Positions 44,666 through 54,100 of a stretch of DNA of 64,000 nt are shown here, one piece after another. The notes below the pieces were generated by a model. That model was given only the letters and a program-made list of their open reading frames with translations. It made no database searches and was not told the DNA's origin. Source of the stretch: Gemmatimonadota bacterium (GTDB taxonomy: Bacteria > Gemmatimonadota > Gemmatimonadetes > Longimicrobiales > Gaopeijiaceae); contig JAPPOV010000003.1 in the NCBI GenBank assembly GCA_028873595.1, positions 82,559 through 146,558 of the forward strand, in the 5' to 3' direction. Position 1 is the first letter of the stretch. Each line of letters begins with the position of its first letter. The position numbers were made by a program, and so were the translations under genes.

Positions 44666-46083
44666 ACTCCAAATCCCGACAGCATCCTCTCGAACCCACA
44701 CCCGACGAAATGCGGGCGATGCTCGACCAGGTCGCGAACCGCATCGTCGAGCACATCACGTCGCTCGGTGACCAGCCAGCCTCGTACGAATCCGACGGGC
44801 GCGTCGTCGCACAGAGCTTCTCGGAGACGGCGCCATCCGAGGGCACCGACTTCTCCAGCCTCCTCGACCGGATCTTCGATGATGCCGTCCCACACTCGTT
44901 CAACACCGCAGGACCGGGCTACCTCGCATACATCCCTGGTGGCGGAGTCTTTCCCTCGGCCGTTGCCGACCTGATCGCAAACGCGATCAATCGATATGTC
45001 GGCGTGTGGGTCGCGGCCCCTGCGCTCGTGCAGCTCGAGCTGAACGTGATCCGGTGGTTCTGCGAGATCGTCGGTTACGGGGCCGGGAGCGGCGGGGTGC
45101 TCACCAGCGGAGGGTCGCTCTCCAACCTGACTGCCATCGTCGCTGCCCGCCGTGAACGGCTCGGCGACGACTTCGGGAGCGGCGTGATGTACACCTCGGA
45201 CCAGACCCACCACTCCGTCCGCAAATCAGCCGTCCTCGCCGGCTTCACAGAGTCGGCGGTCCGCCAGATCGAGACGAACGAACACCAGGAGATCCGACTT
45301 GACCACCTCGGAGCCGCAATTGCCGAGGACCACGCGGCCGGACGCAGGCCGTTCCTGATCGTGGGGAGCGCAGGAACGACCAACACCGGCGCTGTCGACG
45401 ACCTGACCGCGCTGGCCGATCTCGCCGAGCGGGAGCGTCTATGGCTCCACGTCGATGGCGCGTACGGAGGCTTCTTCGCGCTGACTCAGCGCGGCAGCGC
45501 CGCAATGGCTGGCCTCGAGCGGGCTGACTCGATCACACTGGATCCGCACAAGGGCCTCTTTCTGCCCTACGGCACGGGAGCCCTGCTCGTGCGCGACGAA
45601 GGGTCGCTACGGCGCGCCCACGCGACGTTCGCCGATTACATGCCGACCATGCAGCACGACCTCGACTTCGTGGACTTCTGCGACATCTCGGCAGAACTGT
45701 CCCGAGACTTCCGCGGCCTGCGTATCTGGCTCCCGGTGAAGCTCTTCGGGCTTGACGCGTTCAGGGAAGCGCTCGACGAGAAGCTCGATCTCGCGCGCTG
45801 GGCTACGGACCAGATCCGTGAGATCCCCGAGTTGGAAATCGTCACGGAACCGCGACTTTCCCTCCTGTCGTTCCGCGTCCGCGGCGACCATGAAGATGAG
45901 GCCACACGCGCTCTACTGCATGCGATCAACGCGAGGCAGAACGTCTACCTCACGGGAACGATGGTCGACGGCCGATTCGTGGTCCGGATCTGCGTGCTCT
46001 CGTTCCGCACGCACATGGATCGCATGGAGATGTGCGTTCAGGACATCCGAGCTGCCCTGGCCGAAGTGCTTGCCAGGGGCTAG
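44662..46083 (+). CDS. PLP-dependent group II decarboxylase
   Basis: 473 residues from the TTG at 44662. Aspartate/aromatic-L-amino-acid decarboxylase family: SFNTAGPGYLAYIPGGGVF, GVLTSGGSLSNLTAI, the cofactor Asp in LHVDGAYGGFF and the PLP Lys in LDPHKGLFLPYGTGALLV. It decarboxylates an amino acid, perhaps one brought in by the upstream symporter; the substrate cannot be assigned. Confidence 0.92.
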   Translation: MNSKSRQHPLEPTPDEMRAMLDQVANRIVEHITSLGDQPASYESDGRVVAQSFSETAPSEGTDFSSLLDRIFDDAVPHSFNTAGPGYLAYIPGGGVFPSAVADLIANAINRYVGVWVAAPALVQLELNVIRWFCEIVGYGAGSGGVLTSGGSLSNLTAIVAARRERLGDDFGSGVMYTSDQTHHSVRKSAVLAGFTESAVRQIETNEHQEIRLDHLGAAIAEDHAAGRRPFLIVGSAGTTNTGAVDDLTALADLAERERLWLHVDGAYGGFFALTQRGSAAMAGLERADSITLDPHKGLFLPYGTGALLVRDEGSLRRAHATFADYMPTMQHDLDFVDFCDISAELSRDFRGLRIWLPVKLFGLDAFREALDEKLDLARWATDQIREIPELEIVTEPRLSLLSFRVRGDHEDEATRALLHAINARQNVYLTGTMVDGRFVVRICVLSFRTHMDRMEMCVQDIRAALAEVLARG

Positions 46084-46107
46084 GTCGCCGGGTACGCCAC
46101 GCTCGTG

Positions 46108-47154
46108 TCAGGGCAGAAGCACGACCTTGTTCCATCCGGGCTCCCGCCCCGCAAACCGCGTGTACGCATCGACCCCCTCCGAGAGCGGAAGACGATGCGA
46201 GATCATGGTAGCGATCTTGTCCTGCTCACGGAGCGCAAGATCTAGAGACGCCGGCATATAGTGACGAGCCGGGCAGCGTCCCGCAGCGTACGAGACGTTG
46301 CGATCGTAGAGCTCTCCGGGGGACAGTGCGAGATGGGGTTCGGTATGTACGCCCAGCGCCCCGATCCGCCCACCGTGGCGAAGTAGATCCGCCGCGAGGC
46401 GCGTCGCACTCTCGTTCCCGACCGCCTCGATCGCCGCATCGGCACCCCACCCATCGGTGTGCTCATCGACCGTCGTGCGAGGATGCCCCGTATCGAAGTT
46501 CACGGGCACCGCGCCAAAGGCCTCCGCCGCCTGGAGACGGGACGCCACCCGATCCACCGCAATCACGGCCCTCGCCCCCCGGTCGAAGGCCGTGAGGACC
46601 GCGAGCAACCCTACCGGCCCACAGCCGATCACCACCACGGTATCACCATCGCTGACCTGTGCGATGTCGGCACCGAACGAAGCTGTCGACAGGATATCCC
46701 CGGAGAGCAGCGCGACAGCCTCGTCCAGACCTTCAGGGACGGCAACGAGCGTCGCGTCGGCATGCGGGACACGCACGTACTCGGCCTGGCCTCCGTGCAA
46801 CCCCTGTCCTCCCTCGACCCAGCCGAAGAGCTGACCCACCCTGCACCGGGCCGTCAGCCCTCTCCTGCAGTAGAAGCAGTCACCACAGTTCGTCGTGAAG
46901 GGAGCGACGACCTTCGCGCCCGCGGTGTGCACGCGCACGGCCGAGCCCGCCTGAACGACTTCGCCCAGCGGCTCGTGGCCCATCACGGTACCGAGATCGA
47001 GTCCCAATTCACGGCCGAAGTACGGATGCAGATCAGAGCCACAAATGCCCGTCGCCGTCACCCGCACGATCACATCCGTGTCCTCGACCAGCTGCGGGTC
47101 AGGAACGTCTTCGTACGCGAGCTGCTCGATCCCCTGGAACGTGATCGCCTTCAT
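46108..47154 (-). CDS. Zinc-dependent alcohol dehydrogenase family protein
   Basis: 348 residues. Medium-chain dehydrogenase: catalytic zinc in TGICGSDLHPYFG and MGHEPLGEV, structural zinc cluster NCGDCFYCRRGLTARC, Rossmann loop VIGCGPVGLLAV with Asp after it (AVDRVASR), indicating NAD preference. Ends with GREPGWNKVVLLP. Related to glutathione-independent formaldehyde/threonine dehydrogenases; substrate unknown. Lies 20 bases after the MATE gene. Confidence 0.92.
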   Translation of the reverse strand: MKAITFQGIEQLAYEDVPDPQLVEDTDVIVRVTATGICGSDLHPYFGRELGLDLGTVMGHEPLGEVVQAGSAVRVHTAGAKVVAPFTTNCGDCFYCRRGLTARCRVGQLFGWVEGGQGLHGGQAEYVRVPHADATLVAVPEGLDEAVALLSGDILSTASFGADIAQVSDGDTVVVIGCGPVGLLAVLTAFDRGARAVIAVDRVASRLQAAEAFGAVPVNFDTGHPRTTVDEHTDGWGADAAIEAVGNESATRLAADLLRHGGRIGALGVHTEPHLALSPGELYDRNVSYAAGRCPARHYMPASLDLALREQDKIATMISHRLPLSEGVDAYTRFAGREPGWNKVVLLP

Positions 47155-47173
47155 GACTGTGACTCCGTGATGA

Positions 47174-48559
47174 TCACGCTCGAGCGGTCGCTTTCAAGGT
47201 GGGGTCGGACCGCCACATCAGCCGACGAACCATGAGCACAGAGGTGATCGTCGCCGCGACGCCCCCCGAGAGAAGACCGATCCACACACCCTCCACTGAT
47301 TGCCCGGCTACGCGAACCGCGAAAAACGCCGTCGGCACACCGATCATCAAGACGCGCAACGTCGTGATCATCAGCGCGGGGAACCCGTGTCCGAGCCCCT
47401 GCAGGAGCCGACCGGTCGTCATTCCCACCGCCATCATGGGATACACGAAGATCATGTATCCGAGGTACGTGGTCCCGATCTCGATGGCCTGCGGATCATT
47501 GGTGAAAATCCGGACGATGACCCCCGAAGCCAGGAAAGCCGCCGCCCCTATGACCGCAGCAAGAGAGACGGCCCAGCGATACGTGTAGAGGGCTGTCGAA
47601 CGAACGAGATCCGGCCGGCCTGCACCTGCAAACATGCCGACGACGGTCACCGCTGCCCCCGCAAGGCCGAAGATCGGAAGCACCACGATCATGTCGACCT
47701 TGGACGCCGCTCCATATGCGGCAACGGCCACCGCGCCGAAGTCTGACAGCAGCCAGTTGTACAGCATCGTCCCGACCGACATCACGATCATCGACGCGGC
47801 AATCGGCGCTGCAAGGGCGGCAAGTGGGGCGAGCACCGAGCGGCGTGGCACGAGCGCGCGCACGCGCAGCTGCACGAACGCCTTCTCACGCCTCACAAGG
47901 AGCACCGAGAAGGACGTGACGGAGATCAGCACGGAAACGACTGTCGCAAAGGCCGCGCCGCGCAGGCCGAAGTCGAGAAGGAGAATGAACAGGGCATCGA
48001 ATCCGATGTTTGCGAGCGTCGCGACCGTCAGAACGATCATCGGCGTCTTCGCGTCGCCTTCCCCGGTCAGAATCGACCGAAGCACCGAGGAGACGAAGAA
48101 GATCGGCATGAAGAAGGCCAGCACCTGAAAATACTCCCAGCCGAGTTCTGCGACTCGCCCATCGGCTCCGAGCAGTTCCAGCATCTTCGGCCCCGCGAGC
48201 AATCCGACCACCCCGAACCCCACTCCGAGAAGCGCGCCCGCACCGATCGCGGTACCTGATGCCGCGTCAGCAGCGTCCGCATCACCGCGGCCTACCGCTT
48301 GAGCCACGAGCGCGGTCACGGCCGTTCCCAGGCCCATCGTCAGTGCCATGGTCAGGAAGAACAGCGGTGCGACGAACGTCGCCGCAGCGAGTGCATCCGT
48401 CCCGAGTGTTCCAATGAACGCAGTGTCTGCGATCAGGTACGTCGTGTGGACCGTCATGCCGGCGATCATCGGAAGTGCCATGACCCAGAGGGCTCGCCGC
48501 GGGGCGCGGAGGAACTCCTCGAGACGATCGGCACGATCCCCGGTACCGGACCCGCTCAT
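47174..48559 (-). CDS. MATE-family multidrug efflux transporter
   Basis: 461 residues, about 12 membrane helices in two related halves. First half PMIAGMTVHTTYLIADTAFIG; second half repeats at AAYGAASKVDMIVVLPIFGL. LGTDALAAATFVAPL is the usual first-helix surround. Sodium- or proton-driven export of cationic compounds. It is followed by the alcohol dehydrogenase and preceded by the DUF3127 gene. Confidence 0.93.
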   Translation of the reverse strand: MSGSGTGDRADRLEEFLRAPRRALWVMALPMIAGMTVHTTYLIADTAFIGTLGTDALAAATFVAPLFFLTMALTMGLGTAVTALVAQAVGRGDADAADAASGTAIGAGALLGVGFGVVGLLAGPKMLELLGADGRVAELGWEYFQVLAFFMPIFFVSSVLRSILTGEGDAKTPMIVLTVATLANIGFDALFILLLDFGLRGAAFATVVSVLISVTSFSVLLVRREKAFVQLRVRALVPRRSVLAPLAALAAPIAASMIVMSVGTMLYNWLLSDFGAVAVAAYGAASKVDMIVVLPIFGLAGAAVTVVGMFAGAGRPDLVRSTALYTYRWAVSLAAVIGAAAFLASGVIVRIFTNDPQAIEIGTTYLGYMIFVYPMMAVGMTTGRLLQGLGHGFPALMITTLRVLMIGVPTAFFAVRVAGQSVEGVWIGLLSGGVAATITSVLMVRRLMWRSDPTLKATARA

Positions 48560-48583
48560 GGCGGCGTCAGGTGCGAATTCGGA

Positions 48584-48946
48584 TCAGAACGGCAGGCCGT
48601 CGTCTTCGTCGTCCACGTCTGAAGGCGGCTCAGGCCACGGCTCGGCGTCCGGACCCGGAGACGCCCCTCCGCCGGATTGATCCCGGCTGACCTTCCACGC
48701 CTTCACGTCCGTGTACCACCGGCCGTTGTACTCGCGGCTCTGGATATCCACGTGGGCGGTCAATGTTTCGCCCTTCGTCACACCGAATTTGTCGATGTTG
48801 TCCCCCCACTGGATGATCGCGACCTGCTTCGGGTACTGGCCCGGGACCTCGACGACGAACTGCTGCTTTCGCCACGTCCCGTTCTTTCCCTGGCCCGACT
48901 CTTCCTGCAGCACGTCGATGACTTCGCCCGTAATCGTGATGTCCAT
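48584..48946 (-). CDS. DUF3127 (SSB-like OB-fold) protein with SSB-type acidic tip
   Basis: 120 residues. The OB-like part has MDITITGEVIDVL, WRKQQFVVEVPGQYPKQVAI and a short EYNGRWYTDVKAWKV strand, the DUF3127 pattern known mainly from Bacteroidota. A Gly/Pro-rich linker leads to DVDDEDDGLPF, very like the DDDIPF tip of SSB that recruits repair and replication proteins. Probably a single-strand nucleic-acid-binding protein; 24 bases upstream of MATE. Confidence 0.8.
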   Translation of the reverse strand: MDITITGEVIDVLQEESGQGKNGTWRKQQFVVEVPGQYPKQVAIIQWGDNIDKFGVTKGETLTAHVDIQSREYNGRWYTDVKAWKVSRDQSGGGASPGPDAEPWPEPPSDVDDEDDGLPF

Positions 48947-49318
48947 GGGGTGATGCGTTGGGTTTGAGCGTGGACCGACGTACCACGGAGATGGCAGGCC
49001 GGGTGGGCACGAAGGCTGTCAAAAAGAGTGGACGCGCGCTAGAGGGCACGCGCGCTGGTCCAGGTGATCAGGTCGTGTGATCGGGGATGGGGATCTCCCG
49101 CTCCGCCGGATCGCCGAGCCTGGCCAAGACCCAGCGCCCCCGATGTCGACGTCCTGAACGCCTCGTGCAGGTCGAGCATCGGCTGACACGAAGTCCCCGG
49201 GAAAGCCGTCGTCTTCATCCCCTCCCGACCTCAAATTCCATAGATTCCATGGTGGTCGCCGGCCTCGCCGTCGACTGCTGATCCGACAGGCACTCCCTAC
49301 CCCAACCCTGCCGACACC
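48947..49318. other. Intergenic region between DUF3127 and fbaA
   Basis: A 372-base divergent gap. It contains a GCGCGC inverted pair around a 10-base loop near 49033-49054 and two ATTCCAT repeats 9 bases apart (49235-49241, 49244-49250), perhaps part of an fbaA promoter or operator. A 64-codon ORF (49087-49281) has no support. Confidence 0.4.
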
Positions 49319-50353
49319 ATGCCCATCGCGACTCCTGCTCAGTTCGCACAGATGCTCGACGCCGCCCAAGGCGCCGACTACGCGTATCCGGCCATCAACG
49401 TCACGTCGATCATCACGCTCAATGCGGCCATGAAGGGCTTTGCGGACTCGAATTCGGACGGGATCATTCAGTTCTCGACCGGCGCGGGTCAGTTCGCATC
49501 CGGGCTCAACAGCAAGGACGCTGCACACGGGTGTATCGTCCTGGCCGAGGCCGCGCACCGGCTCGCCGAGCAGTATGACGTCCTGATCGCGCTCAACACC
49601 GACCATTGCCAGCCGGACAAGGCCGAGGGCTTCCTGAAGCCTCTGATCGCAGCGACAGCCGAGCGCCGGGCTCGTGGAGAGACGAATCTCTTCCAGAACC
49701 ACATGCTCGATGCCTCGATTCTCCCCCTCGAGGACAACATGGCGATCTCGAAGGAATACCTGGCGCTCTGTGCCGAGCACGAAATCATCCTCGAGGTCGA
49801 AGCGGGTGTCGTGGGTGGCGAGGAAGACGGGTCAGCCGGCACAGAAGACATGCCGGAGGACAAGCTTTACACCACCCCGGAAGACATGGTCGCGGTACAT
49901 GAGGCACTCGACGGAATCGGGCGATTCACCTTCGCCGCAACATTCGGCAACGTGCACGGGCACTACAAGCCGGGCGCCGTCAAGCTACGGCCGAACATCC
50001 TGAGAGAGGGGCAGGCCGCGGTGATGGAAAAGTACGGCGCGGACGCCAGGTTCGATCTCGTGTTCCACGGAGGCTCCGGAAGCCTCCTCGAGGAGATCCG
50101 TGAGACGCTCGGCTACGGCGTGGTGAAGATGAACGTCGACACCGACACACAATACGCGTTCACCCGCCCCATCGTTGACCATGTGATGACCAACTACGAA
50201 GCAGTCCTGAAGGTCGATGGCGAGATCGGAAACAAGAAACTCTACGATCCGCGCTCCTACCTGAAGAAGGCCGAGCAGCACATGTCGGAGCGCGTGAGCG
50301 TCGCCTGCGGAGACCTGCTCAGCGAAGGAAAATCGCTCCACGGCCAGATCTAG
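49319..50353 (+). CDS. fbaA: Class II fructose-bisphosphate aldolase
   Basis: 344 residues. Zinc-dependent cleavage of fructose 1,6-bisphosphate. Zinc ligand region ALNTDHCQPDKA, then EVEAGVVGGEEDGS, ATFGNVHGHYKPG (zinc His) and FHGGSGS with NVDTDTQYAF for the phosphate. Closest to the fungal/E. coli class IIA type by length. A terminator-like hairpin follows at 50384-50420. Confidence 0.97.
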   Translation: MPIATPAQFAQMLDAAQGADYAYPAINVTSIITLNAAMKGFADSNSDGIIQFSTGAGQFASGLNSKDAAHGCIVLAEAAHRLAEQYDVLIALNTDHCQPDKAEGFLKPLIAATAERRARGETNLFQNHMLDASILPLEDNMAISKEYLALCAEHEIILEVEAGVVGGEEDGSAGTEDMPEDKLYTTPEDMVAVHEALDGIGRFTFAATFGNVHGHYKPGAVKLRPNILREGQAAVMEKYGADARFDLVFHGGSGSLLEEIRETLGYGVVKMNVDTDTQYAFTRPIVDHVMTNYEAVLKVDGEIGNKKLYDPRSYLKKAEQHMSERVSVACGDLLSEGKSLHGQI

Positions 50354-50383
50354 TTACAAGATCCTAACCGCATGGCTAATAAC

Positions 50384-50420
50384 GGGTTGAGAGACACAAC
50401 CTAAAGTTGAGTCTCAACCC
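50384..50420. terminator. Hairpin between convergent fbaA and osmC
   Basis: GGGTTGAGA (50384-50392) pairs perfectly with TCTCAACCC (50412-50420); CAAC/GTTG extends the stem inside. There is no T run on either strand, so termination strength is uncertain. It sits 31 bases past fbaA and 33 bases past osmC and could serve both. Confidence 0.6.
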
Positions 50421-50452
50421 ATGCATGATGACGGAGACCGCAAGGGCGTCCG

Positions 50453-50938
50453 TTACACATCGCCCTCCAGCACGTACTCCGTCGTAATCTCGATCGCGTC
50501 CTTGAGTGTCTTGTAGACCGGACAACGGTCGGCATGCATGGCGTGCACACGCTCGACGGTCTCGCGATGCTCTTCTCCGGCCTTGAGCCTGTACGTCACG
50601 TGAACGCGCCGGATCACCAGAACTCCATCGTCCTTCCCGACTTCGCCCCGTACGTCACCGCTGAGCCTGCCACGACCTGCACTGATCCCGCGCGCCTCCA
50701 GCGCGCCTCCGAAGGTCCCCGTCAGTCAGCCGCCGGTTGAGGCCATGACGTAGTCGAGGGTGGTCGTGATCTCGCGATCGGGGTTCGCGCCGTAGTGCTC
50801 CTTGATGGCGCCGTGGACGCCGAACTCGACAGGCCCTTCATGTGCCGGCAGCCAGGCGTGACGATATGGCCCCTCGATGCGATCGATTCGGATGTCGGCA
50901 GTATAGACGGTGTCGCTCACGGGAATGTACTCCTGCAT
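50453..50938 (-). CDS. OsmC-family peroxide-reducing protein, probable selenoprotein
   Basis: One frame of 161 codons from ATG 50938 to TAA 50453, with an in-frame TGA at codon 71 (50728-50726). Both sides are clearly OsmC: residues 1-70 end in TTTLDYVMASTGG, the codons after TGA read LTGTFGGALEARG, and the C-terminal part has the second redox cysteine (Cys139) in DRCPVYKTL followed by IEITTEYVLEGDV. TGA stands exactly where the family has its first catalytic Cys, so selenocysteine is the simplest reading. A GC-rich hairpin follows (50690-50706). A standard gene caller would split or truncate this gene. Convergent with fbaA, divergent from dnaE2. Confidence 0.85.
50690..50706 (-). promoter_or_regulatory. 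Candidate bacterial SECIS hairpin in osmC
   Basis: In the transcript, 19 bases after the UGA, GCGCGC pairs with GCGCGC around the loop UGGAG (6-bp stem, 5-base loop). A bacterial SECIS needs a stem at this distance with a G at the first or second loop position; the second base is G. Stem and distance fit, folding was by eye. Confidence 0.6.
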
Positions 50939-51047
50939 GGAACGCCCGCACGTGCGGGGAGAGGGCTGGGTTGTCGATTGTGCTCCAGACCAGGTGTCGG
51001 GTCAAGCGAGACACACTACCCGACTCCACGATCAGGCTCTGAAATCC

Positions 51048-51080
51048 TTTGCTTCGACGCCACTTTCGGTTTATATTCGG
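51048..51080 (+). promoter_or_regulatory. Candidate dnaE2 promoter with SOS-type operator
   Basis: TTTGCT (51048-51053) and TATATT (51072-51077) are 18 bases apart. Overlapping the -10 is TTCGG-T-TTAT-A-TTCGG (51065-51080), matching the imuB upstream motif at 14 of 16 bases and with the same 11-base repeat period. Start of dnaE2 is 80 bases downstream. Confidence 0.55.
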
Positions 51081-51160
51081 TATCCGCGTTCCGGGAGAGG
51101 ACGAGGGAGCCGATTCGACCCGCGAACGGCTCGGGAGCAGACGTGTGACGCGGAGCGCCG

Positions 51161-54100
51161 GTGACGATTCCTTACGTCGAACTGCATTGCCATTCGGGGT
51201 TTTCGTTCCTGGACGGAGCCTCGCACCCCGAAGAGCTCGTGATGCGCGCGGTCGAGCTGGGCTACCCTGCCCTCGCACTGACCGACCACAACGGCCTGTA
51301 CGGTTCCATGGAGTTCGCTCAGGCTGCCAAAGTGGCCAACCTGCAGTCGATCACGGGAGCGGAACTCACCCTCCGTGAGTGTTTTCCGGGAGTAGAAGAG
51401 CCAGAATCAGGGCACCACGTCACGCTTCTGGCCGAAACCCCGACCGGATACGCGAACCTCTGCCGCCTCCTGACCGAAGCGCACATGAGTTCAGAGCGTG
51501 GAGACCCTCGTCTCCCGCTCGAGTCACTGCTTCTGCGCCCCGAAGGGCTGATTCTGCTCACTGGTTGCGCCAAGAGCCCCGTTACGGCGGCACTCGGGTC
51601 GTCCGTCGCAGACGGGGAAGCGCTCACTCACCGCCTGGTGCGAGCCTTCGGCCCCGGCAACGTCTTCGTCGAACTTCAGGAAAACGCTGTTCGGGGTGAC
51701 AGTGCCCGGAACAAGAGCCTGGGCCGCCTCGCAGGTCGACTGGGCCTCGGAGTTGTCGCCACCGGGAACGTGCACTACCACCGGCCAGAGCGTCATCGAC
51801 TCCAAGACGTCCTGGTCTCGATCCATAATCGGGCGACGCTGGACGGCGCACACCGCGCCAGGAGAGCCAACAGGCTTTTCCACCTCGCAGAGCCCTGGGA
51901 GATGCGTCATCGCTTCCAGAGCCGCCCTGAGGCGCTCACAAACACCCTCCTGATCGCGGAGCGGTGCGCAGAGTTCGACCTGACCGAGGATCTGGGCTAC
52001 GAATTTCCCGATTTCGAGGGCTCGGAGCGCGGCGGGGCGATCGAATCGCTCGCTGCGCTGTGCCTGCAGCGCATCAGCGAACTATACGAGCCGGGAAGCA
52101 CGGAGGAGAGCGACGCCGAGAATCGACTGCATCAAGAGCTCTGTCTCGTCGATCTCCACGGCCTCGGGGGCTTCTTTCTGGTCTATCGCGACATCATGCA
52201 GCTCGCGGCCGAAGTTGCTCGCGAGGTGCGCGGGGAGGCGCCCCGAGCCTCATCCGGGCTGCCAGCCGGCCGGGGACGCGGCTCGTCCGTATCGTCCATC
52301 ATCTGCTACCTGATCGGCCTCTCCCACATCGATCCGGTCAAGAACAACCTCTTCCTCGGCCGCTTCCTGAACGAAGCGCTTCGCAGTGTTCCGGATATCG
52401 ACCTGGACTTCCCACGTGACATAAGAGAGAAGTTGATCTTACGCGTGTATCAGAAATATGGACAAGAACATACAGGACTCGTATGTACCTTCCCGACGTA
52501 CCGCCTGAAGTCCGCGGTTCGTGAAATCGGCAAAGCCCTCGATCTACCCATGGGAGAACTCGAGAAGCTCTCCAAGCTCGCCGAGCGCCGCTCCGCCTCT
52601 GGCCTCGCGGACGAGATCGCGTCGCTCCCCGAATTCAAGGATCGAGCCGATGGCCATCTCTGGAAGCTACTCGGAGAGCTCGCCGAAGACGTCTCCGGCC
52701 TGCCTCGCCACATCTCGCAGCATGTAGGGGGCATGATCATCTCGAGCCGAGCGCTCGTAGAGCTCGTCCCCGTCGAGCCTGCAGCATGGGAAGGGCGCTT
52801 CCTGTGCCAATGGGACAAAGACTCCTGTGACGACGCCGGATTCATCAAGATCGACTTTCTGGCATTGGGGATGCTCTCCCTGGTCGAGGAAAGCATCGAC
52901 CTGATCTCCGAGCGGCACGGAGAAGCTCCCGACCTGTCACGGATCGACTTCGACGACGAGGTCATTTACGACCGGATCAACGCGGGAGATACCGTCGGAG
53001 TTTTCCAGATCGAGAGTCGAGCTCAGATCCAGATGCTCCGACGCACGAAGCCACGCAACCTCGAGGACCTGGCGGTTCAGGTGGCGATCGTCCGGCCGGG
53101 GCCCATCGTCGGTGGAGCGGTCAATCCGTACGTACGGCGACGGGAAATGCTGCGAGACGTACCTGGATACGAGGTCCCCTACCCCCACCCCCTCCTCGAA
53201 GAGGCGCTGGGGGAGACGCTGGGGGTGATCATCTTCCAGGACCAGGTCCTCAAGGTCTGTCAGGCGCTCGCCAGCTTCACGGACGGGCAAGCAGAGTCTC
53301 TGAGACGGGCCATGAGCCGCAAACGCTCCACGGAGACCCTCGCGGCCCACTGGGAGGCGTTCAGGGCCGGAGCCGAAGCCAATGGAGTCGAGGAAACGAC
53401 CGCGCGAGAGATTTTCGCCCAGGTGGCGGCGTTTTCCGAGTTCGGCTTCCCGAAATCGCATGCTGCGGCGTTCGGTCTCCTCGCGTATCAGTCGGCATGG
53501 CTGCGGCACTACTACCCGGTCGAATTCTACGTAGGGCTTTTCAACAACCAGCCCATGGGCTTCTACTCACTCGATGCTCTCGGGCGAGACGCTCGCAGAA
53601 ACGGGATCCAGACGCTGCTCCCGGACATCAACCGGAGTCGGGTCGAATGCAGCGCGGAGGGGGACGATCTGCGCATCGGGCTGGGTTTCCTACGGGATTG
53701 GGGGGCTGACATCGCCGAGCGCGTCGTATCGGAACGGGAATCAGGTGGACCATACCGCTCGCTCCTGGACTTCCTGCGCCGTACACCGTCAGCGCTCAAG
53801 CGGTCTGCCATTGAAAACCTGATCTGGGTGGGTGGATGTGGCTCGTTCGGCCTGACCAGGCGGGAACTGCTCTGGCAGGCCGGCCTCTGGCTCGGCCCCG
53901 AGACCGACACGAAGCGTACCGGAGGGCGCGAGAACCACGCCCAGACCGAATTGGCGCTCGATACCCCGTATGCCGATCTCCACTTCGAGGACCTTGATCC
54001 GCACGACCGGATGGTCGCCGAATACCGGATGCTTCGCTTCTCGACAGAGCTTCACCCGCTCTCGCTTTTACACGACGCCCTGCCCCAGGACACGATGGGA

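Noticed and set aside
49033..49054. GCGCGC inverted pair as a terminator
   Set aside because: It lies in a divergent promoter gap, upstream of both genes, with no T run; simple GC palindromes are frequent at this composition.
50726..50938. osmC as a 70-residue truncated gene or pseudogene
   Set aside because: The frame after TGA is intact for 90 codons with conserved residues including Cys139, and TGA sits at the catalytic Cys, so decay is less likely than recoding.
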